A DNA stretch of 64,000 bases from Methylorubrum populi. Lineage in GTDB: Bacteria; Pseudomonadota; Alphaproteobacteria; Rhizobiales; Beijerinckiaceae. The notes below the pieces were generated by a model. The model did not search any database. It was not told the origin of the DNA and saw only the letters and a program-made list of their open reading frames with translations. The stretch lies in the NCBI RefSeq assembly GCF_002355515.1, contig NZ_AP014809.1, forward strand, positions 372,001 through 436,000, in the 5' to 3' direction. Both the position numbers and the translations under genes were made by a program. Numbering within the stretch: position 1 is the first letter of the stretch; every line of letters begins with the position of its first letter. Positions 25,536 through 33,154 of this stretch are shown here, one piece after another.

Positions 25536-26776
25536 GAGCGGTAGTCTCCGTTGATGGCGACGTAGGCCTTGGTGAGGTCGCAGGTCCAGACGCGGGCGCG
25601 GCCCTGGCCGAGGCCGAGTTCGACGCGCACGGTGATCTCGGGCCGGCGCATCACCGCGCTCGCCGCCTCCTCGCTGTAATCGGGGTCGCGGGCGCCCTGC
25701 ACCGCGACGCGGACATCGCCGAACCAGATCGCGAGGCGGTCGCGGTCGGCGGGCTCGCCGGCCTTGCCGACCGCCATCACCACGCGGCCCCAATTGGCAT
25801 CCTCGCCGGCCACCGCCGTCTTCACCAGCGGCGAGTTGGCGATCGACATGGCGATGCGGTGGGCGGAGGCATCGCTCTCGGCGCCCTCGACCTCGACGGT
25901 CACGAGCTTGTTGGCGCCCTCCCCGTCGCGGGCGACGAGCTGCGCGAGTTCGATCAGCAGGTCATTCAGAGCCGCGCGGAAATCCGACAGCTTGGGATCG
26001 TCGGCGCGGGTGACCGTGGCGTTGCCGGCGGCCCCGGTGGCGAAGAGCAGCAACGTGTCGGAGGTGGAGGTGTCGCCGTCCACCGTCACGCAGTTGAACG
26101 AGGTCTTGGTGCCCTCGCTCAGCAGCGCCTGCAGCACGTCCTGCGGCAAAGCCGCGTCGGTGAAGGCGAAGGCGAGCATCGTCGCCATGTCGGGGGCGAT
26201 CATGCCGGCGCCCTTGGCGATGCCGTTGATCGTCACCGTCACGCCGTCGATGGCGACCCGGCGGGTGGCGAGCTTCGGGAAGGTGTCGGTGGTCATGATG
26301 GCCGTCGCGGCCCGCGTCCAGGCCTCGGCGCCGCCCTCGGCGCGGGCGGCGCAATCGGCCAATACGCCCTCGAACTTGCGCGCGTCGAGAGGCTCGCCGA
26401 TCACGCCGGTGGAGGCGATCATCACCGCCTCCGGCGCGCAGGAGGCAGCCTGCCCGGCGATCTCGGCGGTCAGCGCCACGGCTTTGCGGCCTTTCAGACC
26501 AGTGAAGGCGTTGGCGTTGCCCGAATTGACCACCAGCGCCCGCGCGCCCTTGCCGGTCTTGAGGGCGTCGCGGCACCAATCCACCGGCGCGGAGGGGCAG
26601 CGCGAGCGGGTGAACACGCCCGCGACCTCGGTGTTCTCGGCGAGCGCGACGTAGAGCACGTCCGTGCGGTTCTTGTAGCGGATGCCGGCCTGAGCGGTGG
26701 CGAGGCGCACGCCCGCGATCTCCGGCAGCGACGGCGACACGGCGGGCGCCAGGGGGGAGATTTCCGTGGATGACAT
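25532..26776 (-). CDS. argJ: bifunctional glutamate N-acetyltransferase/amino-acid N-acetyltransferase
   Basis: ArgJ transfers acetyl groups from N-acetylornithine to glutamate and can acetylate glutamate with acetyl-CoA, feeding arginine synthesis. The 414-residue precursor self-cleaves into two subunits before the Thr in [10 protein letters not shown] (~residue 195-200). [20 protein letters not shown] (oxyanion threonines) and [15 protein letters not shown] are all present. The C-terminus [10 protein letters not shown] is standard. It is the first gene of a coupled run with a SIMPL protein and mutT. Confidence 0.95.
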   Translation of the reverse strand: MSSTEISPLAPAVSPSLPEIAGVRLATAQAGIRYKNRTDVLYVALAENTEVAGVFTRSRCPSAPVDWCRDALKTGKGARALVVNSGNANAFTGLKGRKAVALTAEIAGQAASCAPEAVMIASTGVIGEPLDARKFEGVLADCAARAEGGAEAWTRAATAIMTTDTFPKLATRRVAIDGVTVTINGIAKGAGMIAPDMATMLAFAFTDAALPQDVLQALLSEGTKTSFNCVTVDGDTSTSDTLLLFATGAAGNATVTRADDPKLSDFRAALNDLLIELAQLVARDGEGANKLVTVEVEGAESDASAHRIAMSIANSPLVKTAVAGEDANWGRVVMAVGKAGEPADRDRLAIWFGDVRVAVQGARDPDYSEEAASAVMRRPEITVRVELGLGQGRARVWTCDLTKAYVAINGDYRS

Positions 26777-27139
26777 CGGTCGTCGGCTCCGTCTCGTACC
26801 CGCTCTCGCCCGGTCGGCCGCGTCGGGAGGGGCGGCCTCGCACGCGCAGGCGACACGGGCATGAAGCTCAAAGGTCGCGGGCCGCTCTGTTGCGCCCGCC
26901 GGGCCTCACGTCAACACGCGAGGAACGGCCGGAGGCGGCGAGATCCTCGCGGTGGTCGACGCTGAACGGGCGCAGGCGCGGTGTCCGAAGCCGACGGGCG
27001 GTGCCGGATACAGGTTGCTCCCGGCACAACTTTGCGCTGCACAAGATACAAGGGCTGCGAAGCTGTGTCTTGAAAGATGCAGCTCTTTGCCTGAAGAATG
27101 ATGCCGCTTGAATGCATTGCGCAAACTGCTTAACCTAGA
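26777..27139. other. 363-base divergent intergenic region
   Basis: This region lies between argJ and the receiver-like gene, and the part after ~27040 has lower GC. GAATGATGC occurs twice (around 27096 and 27138), with a related AAAGATGC before it, and TTGCGCAA (about 27117-27124) is a perfect 8-base palindrome. These could be regulator sites for the rightward gene. I see no convincing gene or RNA. Confidence 0.4.
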
Positions 27140-27610
27140 ATGATGCAGCGCAACCAAGATCACGAGGAGACGACCATCGACCTCGATCCCGGCCGCGCCG
27201 AGGCAGGGGCCGGTGGAGCCGCTGCGACGCGAAGCTGCTACGGAGTTCAGGTGCTGGTTGCGGGGCGCCGCAAACAATGGCGCGACGAGATCAACGGGCA
27301 GATCCGCCGCGCCGGCTACAGCGCGATCTCGGTCGATTCCGCCGTCGATGCCCTCACCGTCCTCGTGCTCGGCCTGCCCGTTGACGTCCTCGTGACCGAC
27401 GCGGAGCTTCACGGGTCCCTGGGCATCAGCGAACTCGCAGCCGAGGCGCGGGCCCTGCGTCCCAATCTCGGCATCGTCGTCGCCTGCGATTCGGCGGTCA
27501 GCGATTGCGCAGACCTCGTGCCGGCCGACGCGCTGCTGGTGCCTTGCCCCGGCCAGGAGGAGGCGGTCGCCTGCTCGGTGCGCGAAGCCCTGGCCGCCCG
27601 GGCCGTCTGA
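27140..27610 (+). CDS. stand-alone degenerate receiver-domain protein
   Basis: This 156-residue protein has a short disordered N-terminus (~1-35) and then a CheY-like fold: VQVLVAGRRKQW (beta 1), VDVLVTDAEL with an Asp at the phosphorylation position (~residue 84), NLGIVVACDS (beta 4) and ADALLVPCP (beta 5). The acidic pair after beta 1 is replaced by AGR, and the conserved Lys after beta 5 is missing. It may therefore be a pseudo-receiver that does not phosphorylate normally. No output domain. A double ATG (27140/27143) makes the exact start ambiguous by one codon. Confidence 0.65.
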   Translation: MMQRNQDHEETTIDLDPGRAEAGAGGAAATRSCYGVQVLVAGRRKQWRDEINGQIRRAGYSAISVDSAVDALTVLVLGLPVDVLVTDAELHGSLGISELAAEARALRPNLGIVVACDSAVSDCADLVPADALLVPCPGQEEAVACSVREALAARAV

Positions 27611-27698
27611 CCCTCTCTCCCTCTCCCATCCGCGACGATCCGGCCCGTACCCGGCGAGCGGCCGCCTGTGGCAGCCTTCGCGCCGGAGGATTCAAGCC

Positions 27699-28265
27699 AT
27701 GACGATTCGCCGCCGGGACTGCCTCGCGATGCTCGCCGCGCTCACGGCGGGCCGTACGATGACCGCGGCTCATGCCGCCGAGGCCGGGCCTGCCGCGGCC
27801 TTCGCCTTCGACAAGCCGGGCGGCGGTTCGCTCCCGCTCTCCACCTATGCCGGCAAACCCGTCCTCGTCGTCAACACCGCCACCGCCTGCGGCTACGCCC
27901 CGCAGTTCGTCGGCCTCCAGGGGCTGTGGACCCGATTCGGCGACCGGGGCCTGACGGTGATCGCCGTGCCCTCACCGGATTTCGGCAATCAGGAACCCCT
28001 CGACGGCGCCGCCATCGCCGACGCCGCGCGGAAGAACCACGGCGTGACCTTCCCGGTCACGGACAAGACCCATGTCCGCGGCCCCGCTGCACATCCGTTC
28101 TACCGCTGGGCGGCGGAGCAGAAGCCGGGGCAGAGCCCGCAATGGAACTTCCACAAATATCTGATCGGCCGCGACGGCACCTTGCGCGCCGCTTTCGCGA
28201 CCCCCGTCGATCCGAGCGATCCGCGCATCGTCAGCGCGATCGTCGCGGAACTCGGACAGGCGTGA
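27699..28265 (+). CDS. exported glutathione peroxidase-family protein
   Basis: This 188-residue thiol peroxidase of the GPx family reduces hydroperoxides. An N-terminal twin-Arg-like signal (TIRRRDCLAMLAALTAG, cleavage near AHA-AE) places it in the periplasm. The peroxidatic residue is Cys64 in NTATACGYAPQ. FGNQEP replaces the common FPCNQFG, so the resolving/second Cys and part of the Gln site differ. WNFHKYLIGRDG (~149-160) keeps the family Trp-Asn-Phe. The truncated FGNQE motif makes its reductant uncertain, and thioredoxin-like donors are possible. Confidence 0.82.
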   Translation: MTIRRRDCLAMLAALTAGRTMTAAHAAEAGPAAAFAFDKPGGGSLPLSTYAGKPVLVVNTATACGYAPQFVGLQGLWTRFGDRGLTVIAVPSPDFGNQEPLDGAAIADAARKNHGVTFPVTDKTHVRGPAAHPFYRWAAEQKPGQSPQWNFHKYLIGRDGTLRAAFATPVDPSDPRIVSAIVAELGQA

Positions 28266-28293
28266 CGCGCCCGCTGTCCAGCCTCGCTCGCTC

Positions 28294-28518
28294 TCACCGC
28301 CCCGGAATCTCGGCGGGCGGACGCAATCCCCGCTCGGCGCGTTCCGTCGGCAGTGGACGCCGGGCGTGCGGCGCCGGAAGGCGCCCGTCCCGCTCGACTA
28401 CCCGTGGCGGCGCGGAGGGATAGTTCGAGGCGAACGGGTTCGGCGGCACGCCCTGGGCCAGGGCGGGCAGGGCCAGGAGGCAGAGGCTCGCGACGGTGAA
28501 GACGGTGCTCGGACGCAT
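28294..28518 (-). CDS. small secreted proline/arginine-rich hypothetical protein
   Basis: This predicted 74-residue protein starts with a good signal peptide (STVFTVASLCLLALPALA, cleavage before QG). The rest is short and rich in Pro and Arg (PPNPFASNYPSAPP, then APHARRPLPTERAERGLRPP), probably unstructured. The ATG at 28518 is used; a TTG nine bases upstream is an alternative. No family recognised. It diverges from the small gene at 28630 over ~110 bases and is convergent with the glutathione peroxidase. Confidence 0.5.
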   Translation of the reverse strand: MRPSTVFTVASLCLLALPALAQGVPPNPFASNYPSAPPRVVERDGRLPAPHARRPLPTERAERGLRPPAEIPGR

Positions 28519-28629
28519 CGGCGGCAAATTTCCGGTCGGTCGGGACTCGCGCCCACACGGGGCTCATGCCCACATGGCATCGTGCCGCGTCATGATTGCG
28601 GCCGGAAAGACCGGACCAAAGATCGAGTC

Positions 28630-28857
28630 ATGGAACCGCACCACTTCGAGCAGGACGGCATCGTCTACGAAGTCCACTTCGAGCGGACGCCGGACGGCTG
28701 GGTCGCCCGCATTCAGCCGGAGGACGGCGCGCAGGCGCACGTCTTCGGCTTTCCCAACGGCGTCGGCTTCGATCCGGACGACGTGCGCGGCTCCCTGATC
28801 GCGGGCTGCGAGGCCGCGGTGGCGCGCATTCCGCGCCGGCCTCCGACCCGGCATTGA
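28630..28857 (+). CDS. small hypothetical protein
   Basis: This 75-residue soluble protein begins MEPHHFEQDGIVYEVHFERT and contains DGWVARIQPEDG and VFGFPNGVGFDPDDVRG. It looks like a compact beta-alpha domain, followed by a basic end (RIPRRPPTRH). It has no signal peptide or membrane segment. The ATG at 28630 starts the part with protein-like composition; sequence before it in the same frame is low in quality. Function unknown. It is followed after ~90 bases by a DUF2188-like gene on the same strand. Confidence 0.55.
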   Translation: MEPHHFEQDGIVYEVHFERTPDGWVARIQPEDGAQAHVFGFPNGVGFDPDDVRGSLIAGCEAAVARIPRRPPTRH

Positions 28858-28948
28858 GGCGGGAAATCGGAACCTCCGGCGCCGAAACCAGTTCGGGCTG
28901 CAGCACGCGAGACCAGTGCGCGACGGAAACGAACGGGAATTTTTCGCG

Positions 28949-29191
28949 ATGACCGAAGTGACCTATCACATCGTCGAACACGACGGCGGCTTCGCCTACA
29001 AAGTCGGAGACGTCTTCTCCGAGACCTTCCCGAGCCGACAGGAGGCACTTCAGGCCGCCCAGGCAGCGGCGGCCGAACAGCAGGTGCCCGGCTCGACCGA
29101 GGGCATCCGCTACCAGGACGGGCGCGGGCAGTGGCACGACGAAACCGCACAGGGCAACGACCGCCCGGTGGCGAAGGTCGCGGACGACTGA
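28949..29191 (+). CDS. DUF2188-like small protein
   Basis: This 80-residue protein matches the DUF2188 pattern: YHIVEHDGGFAYKVGDVFSETF, followed by a helix with SRQEALQAAQAAAAEQ. These proteins are small alpha/beta domains, possibly double-stranded-RNA-binding-like, of unknown role. The ATG at 28949 has AACGGGA ~10 bases upstream. A reading from 28916 adds 11 residues. It is convergent with putA, and a 14-bp hairpin separates the two. Confidence 0.7.
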   Translation: MTEVTYHIVEHDGGFAYKVGDVFSETFPSRQEALQAAQAAAAEQQVPGSTEGIRYQDGRGQWHDETAQGNDRPVAKVADD

Positions 29192-29224
29192 GCCAGCGGC
29201 GCGAGCCGATGATCGGATTGGCGG

Positions 29225-29256
29225 GACGACGTCCGCTCGATCGAGCGGATGTCGTC
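29225..29256. terminator. 14-bp hairpin between convergent genes
   Basis: GACGACGTCCGCTC (29225-29238) pairs with GAGCGGATGTCGTC (29243-29256), with one G-T wobble and a GATC loop. It ends directly against the putA stop and can act on both strands. No long T-run. The core TCCGCTC/GAGCGGA is shared with the hairpin at 10091. Confidence 0.65.
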
Positions 29257-32200
29257 TCAGTCATCGAGGGTGATGAGCCCGATGCTACCGCCCGCTGCCG
29301 CCGTATTGACCGTCAGCGTCCGCTCGGTGGCGAAGCGGGCGAGATAATGTGGGCCGCCGGCCTTCGGGCCGGTCCCCGACAGGCCGGTTCCGCCGAAGGG
29401 TTGGCTGCCGACCACCGCGCCGATCATGTTCCGGTTCACGTAGACATTCCCGTGCGGCAGAGCATCGGCGATCTGTTCCACCGCCTCCTCGATCCGGGAT
29501 TGGATACCGAGGGTGAGCCCGTAGCCGCCGTTCCGAATCTCTTCCATGACCCGAGCATGGCCGTCCGCCGGGTAGCAGGCGACGTGGAGGATCGGCCCGA
29601 ACACCTCTTGCCGCAGATCGGCGACGCCGCCGATCTCGAAAATGTGGGGCGCCACGTACAATCCGCCCGGTGACGCGCCGGCGAAGTGCAGGCGCGCCGA
29701 GGCCGTCATCGCCGCGATATGCGCATCGAGTCTCTGCTTCGCGCCTCCGTCGATCACCGGGCCGAGATCCGTGGTGAGGTCGCGGGGATCGCCGAGCGTG
29801 AGCTCCCGCGCCGCTCCGGCCACGGTCGCGATCATCCGGTCGGCTACGTCCTCTTGGACCAGCAACAGGCGCAAGGCCGAGCAGCGCTGGCCGGCCGAGC
29901 GAAAGGCTGAGACCACGACGTCGTCGGCAACCTGCTCAGGGAGCGCCGTGGCATCGACGATCATCGCGTTGATGCCGCCGGTCTCGGCGATCAGCGGAAG
30001 GATCGCACCGTCGCGGGCGGCGAGCGTGCGGTTGATGCGCTGCGCGGTCGCCGTGGATCCGGTGAAGACGACGCCGGACAGGGCCGGATGCCCGATCAGT
30101 GCGGCGCCGGTTTCGGGGCCGCCGGGGACGAGGTGGAGGGCGCTGCCCGGGATGCCGGCCGTTTGCAGAAGGCGCACGGCCAGGTCCGCGACCAGCGGCG
30201 TCTGCGGCGCGGGCTTGGCGACCACGGCATTGCCGGCCATCAGCGCCGCCGCGACCTGGCCCGTGAAAATGGCGAGCGGGAAATTCCAGGGCGAGACTGC
30301 GACGAACACGCCCCGCCCGACGAGGCGCAGACTGTTGGCTTCGCCCGCCGGGCCGGGCAGGTCTTCCGCCTGGGCGAACAGGTGCCGCCCCTGCGCCGCG
30401 TAGTAGCGGAGGAAGTCGATCGCCTCGCGCCACTCGGCCAGGGCATCGTCGAGGGTCTTGCCGGCCTCAACCTGGAGCAAGTGAAGGAGCCGGGCCTGCT
30501 CCCGCTGGAAGGCGTCGGCGGCCCGCTCGAGGCACGCGGCGCGTTCGCCGGCCGGCATCCTCGCCCAGGCGGGAAAGCCGCGCGCGGCCGCTTCCATGGC
30601 GCGCGCCGCGATGTCGGGGCCGGCCTCGATCACGCTGCCGAGAACGGTTGCGTCGATCGGGCTGATCACGGCTCGGCGGTGGCCGGTCGCGGCGATCCCG
30701 TCGATGATCGGCGTGGCCTCGGTCGGGCCGGTCGCGGCCCCGACGGCATCGGTCAGCCGGCGCAGCGCCGCGCCGTCGCCGAAAGCGAGGCCCGGCGCGT
30801 TGCGACGCGCGGGCCCGAACAGGTCGCGCGGAAGCGGAATCCTGGAGTGCCGGGCCTGCGCGGGTGTCTCGACCAGGGCCTGCGGGCGGGCGAGGAGTTC
30901 CTCGACCGGCACCGCGGGATCGGCGGCGCGGGCGACGAAGGAGGAATTCGCCCCGTTCTCCAGCAGCCGGCGGACGAGATAGGCGAGCAGTTCACGATGG
31001 CCGCCGACCGGTGCATAGACGCGCTGGCCGAGTCCTGGCGCCCGCTCGGAGAGCCGCTGGTAGAGCGCCTCACCCATCCCGTGCAGGCGCTGAAACTCGA
31101 AGCCTGCCTCCTCCGTCGCTGGTTGATCAGCGAGCCCGGCAAGGCCGAGGACGCTCGCGACCGTGAGTGCGTTGTGGGTGGCGAATTGCGGATAGAGCCG
31201 CGGGCGGAGCGCCAGCAGCCGCCGCGCGGCCGCCAGATAGTTCAGGTCCGTCATCGCCTTGCGGGTGAAGACGGGATAGTCCTCTGCCCCTTGCGTCTGG
31301 GCGAGCTTCACCTCGGTGTCCCAATAGGCGCCCTTGACGAGGCGCACCATCAGCCGCCGGTCGTGACGCTCGGCAAGCGCGGCGACATGATCGATGACCG
31401 GAAGGCAGCGCTTCGAATAAGCCTGAACCGCCAGCCCGAACCCGTCCCAGCCGGCGAGGACCGGATCGGCAAGCACCGCGGCGAAAACGTCGAGGGAGAG
31501 TTCAAGCCGCTCCGCCTCCTCGGCATCGAGCGTGAAGTTGAGCTCGTGGGCGCGGGCGTCACGGGCGAGGTCGCGGACCATCGGCACCAGTTCGGCCATT
31601 ACCCGCTCGCGCTGGGTCGGGACGTAGCGCGGATGCAGCGCCGACAGCTTGACCGAGATGCCAGGCCGAGCCGGCAGGGGCGCGTTGCCGGCCTCGCGGC
31701 CGATCCGCGCGATGGCGCGGGCGTAGGCTTGGCGGTAGCTCTGCGCATCGTCGGCGGTCCGCGCGCCCTCCCCCAGCATGTCGAAGGAGTAGCGCGAGCG
31801 CCGGGCGGTGCCGGAACCGGCGCGCTTGAGAGCGGCGTCGATCTCCTCAGCCAGCACGAATTGCCCGCCCATCACTCGCATAGCCCGGTGGGCCGCCGCG
31901 CGCACGGCCGGTCGACCGAGGCGGCGAACCATGCTGCCGAGCGTCACCTCGGGAGTATCCTGCGGGCCGACGAGACGGGCGCCGAGACCGAGCGCCCAGG
32001 AGGCGGCTTGGGCGAGACCGCTCTCCGAACGCACCGCGTGATGGATGAAGTCACCCCCGCGCAACTTGTCGGCGATGAGGCGGTCGGCGGTGGCCGCGTC
32101 GGGCACCCGCAGCAGCGCCTCCGCAAGGCTCATCAGGGCCAGTCCCTCGCGGGTCGTCAGCGCATATTCCCGCAGCAGCGCCTCGACGGCGCCGTGGCCG

Positions 32201-32349
32201 GCATCCGCTCGGATCGCACCGATCAGGTCCGCGGCGAGCCGGTCGACCGCCGCCTCCGTGCCGGCCGGCAGGGGCGCCGCGCGCAGCAGGCTTTCGGCCA
32301 AGGCCGCATCATCCGAAGCGTAGGGAGCCTGAAAGCGGAAGGCGGACAT
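29257..32349 (-). CDS. putA: bifunctional proline dehydrogenase / L-glutamate gamma-semialdehyde dehydrogenase
   Basis: PutA oxidises proline to glutamate in two steps with substrate channelling. From the ATG at 32349 (AGGG six bases upstream) it has 1030 residues, the length of the rhizobial form without the N-terminal ribbon-helix-helix DNA-binding domain. The FAD-dependent ProDH barrel (~150-460) contains ISVKLSALHPRY and MVRLVKGAYWDTEVK (~336). The NAD-dependent P5CDH domain (~530-1000) has SPWNFPLAIF, the Glu in ETGGINAM (~790) and the catalytic Cys in SAGQRCSALRL (~821). It cannot autoregulate like E. coli PutA, so a separate regulator is expected, but none is adjacent. Confidence 0.95.
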   Translation of the reverse strand: MSAFRFQAPYASDDAALAESLLRAAPLPAGTEAAVDRLAADLIGAIRADAGHGAVEALLREYALTTREGLALMSLAEALLRVPDAATADRLIADKLRGGDFIHHAVRSESGLAQAASWALGLGARLVGPQDTPEVTLGSMVRRLGRPAVRAAAHRAMRVMGGQFVLAEEIDAALKRAGSGTARRSRYSFDMLGEGARTADDAQSYRQAYARAIARIGREAGNAPLPARPGISVKLSALHPRYVPTQRERVMAELVPMVRDLARDARAHELNFTLDAEEAERLELSLDVFAAVLADPVLAGWDGFGLAVQAYSKRCLPVIDHVAALAERHDRRLMVRLVKGAYWDTEVKLAQTQGAEDYPVFTRKAMTDLNYLAAARRLLALRPRLYPQFATHNALTVASVLGLAGLADQPATEEAGFEFQRLHGMGEALYQRLSERAPGLGQRVYAPVGGHRELLAYLVRRLLENGANSSFVARAADPAVPVEELLARPQALVETPAQARHSRIPLPRDLFGPARRNAPGLAFGDGAALRRLTDAVGAATGPTEATPIIDGIAATGHRRAVISPIDATVLGSVIEAGPDIAARAMEAAARGFPAWARMPAGERAACLERAADAFQREQARLLHLLQVEAGKTLDDALAEWREAIDFLRYYAAQGRHLFAQAEDLPGPAGEANSLRLVGRGVFVAVSPWNFPLAIFTGQVAAALMAGNAVVAKPAPQTPLVADLAVRLLQTAGIPGSALHLVPGGPETGAALIGHPALSGVVFTGSTATAQRINRTLAARDGAILPLIAETGGINAMIVDATALPEQVADDVVVSAFRSAGQRCSALRLLLVQEDVADRMIATVAGAARELTLGDPRDLTTDLGPVIDGGAKQRLDAHIAAMTASARLHFAGASPGGLYVAPHIFEIGGVADLRQEVFGPILHVACYPADGHARVMEEIRNGGYGLTLGIQSRIEEAVEQIADALPHGNVYVNRNMIGAVVGSQPFGGTGLSGTGPKAGGPHYLARFATERTLTVNTAAAGGSIGLITLDD

Positions 32350-32619
32350 GGAAGCCCTGCGATTGCGAGACGAGAGTAGCACCCTCTCTGTCGTTCGACA
32401 GGCCGCTTTCGCCCGCGTGGCCGGCGCGATTCCGCTCGATCCCCGTGAGAAGGCCCCGATCTGCAGCGCTCCGGCCACGAGGGATGCGACCGCTGGCGCG
32501 GCGCACGTCCGGGCCACCCCGATGCGGCTCCGCGCGCTCGGCTTGATCTTCCGGCCCCATCTGGGATGGGGTGATGCGTCCGCCATGCGCATCGGCGAGC
32601 CGGGTGACGGGAGAACGTG

Positions 32620-33099
32620 GTGGCTCGAAGGATGATCGGCGCACTCATGGTGCTGGCCGCGACGGCCTGTCGGCTGGCCCCACTGCCGGAGATCAGCTTG
32701 GCCGGTGCGCAGCCCATCACCTCCGATGCTATCCGCGATGCGTCCGGCGTGCTCGGATAGGCCGAGTCGTTGCTGGGACCGGAATTCGGAAAGAATTCTC
32801 CGGTCCTCGTCGGGCCGGAACATTCACGCCTGGACCCATCCGCCGTTGTGGGCGCCTAGGAATTGCCGGCCGCCACGAAGGCGGACGACGTGGTGCAAAA
32901 CCTCCGCGCCCGCGGCACACTTGAGGATGTACGGGACTACCGGGACGGATCGATCTGGATGGCCGATGACCGAATGCCCCGAGCGCAGGCGGTCCGCCTG
33001 CATCTGATCGACGGCACGAACCGCGCCTTCGAAACGAAAGCCTCCCCCGCCGTGCGCCCCGGCCCACACATCGATCTGATCGCGTATCGAAAGCCCTGA
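32620..33099 (+). pseudogene. lipoprotein-like gene interrupted by two in-frame TAG codons
   Basis: A single reading frame runs from GTG 32620 (GGGAG six bases upstream) or ATG 32632 to the TGA at 33099, about 160 codons, broken only by TAG at 32758-32760 and TAG at 32857-32859. The N-terminus is a lipoprotein signal (IGALMVLAATAC). Between the stops the frame reads AESLLGPEFGKNSPVLVG, and after the second ELPAATKADDVVQ to LIAYRKP. Codon use stays typical on both sides, and each TAG is one C-to-T change from CAG (Gln). This points to recent decay or, less likely, readthrough. The family is not recognised. The first fragment alone would be a 42-residue peptide. Confidence 0.65.
32776..32806. 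repeat. strong hairpin inside the interrupted gene
   Basis: GGACCGGAATTC (32776-32787) and GAATTCTCCGGTCC (32793-32806) pair over 12 bases with a two-base bulge. It lies 16 bases after the first TAG. It might end transcription of the 5' fragment or be incidental coding sequence. Confidence 0.45.
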
Positions 33100-33154
33100 T
33101 CCCCCAACGCGGGTCGCTTTCCGGCCGAGCATCGGCCTCGGACTGCGCGCCTGT

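Noticed and set aside
25535..25793. Longer N-terminus for the SIMPL protein
   Set aside because: The extension is out-of-frame argJ sequence and lies before the signal peptide.
30088..32379. 763-codon open frame on the plus strand
   Set aside because: Antisense of putA, which has complete catalytic motifs.
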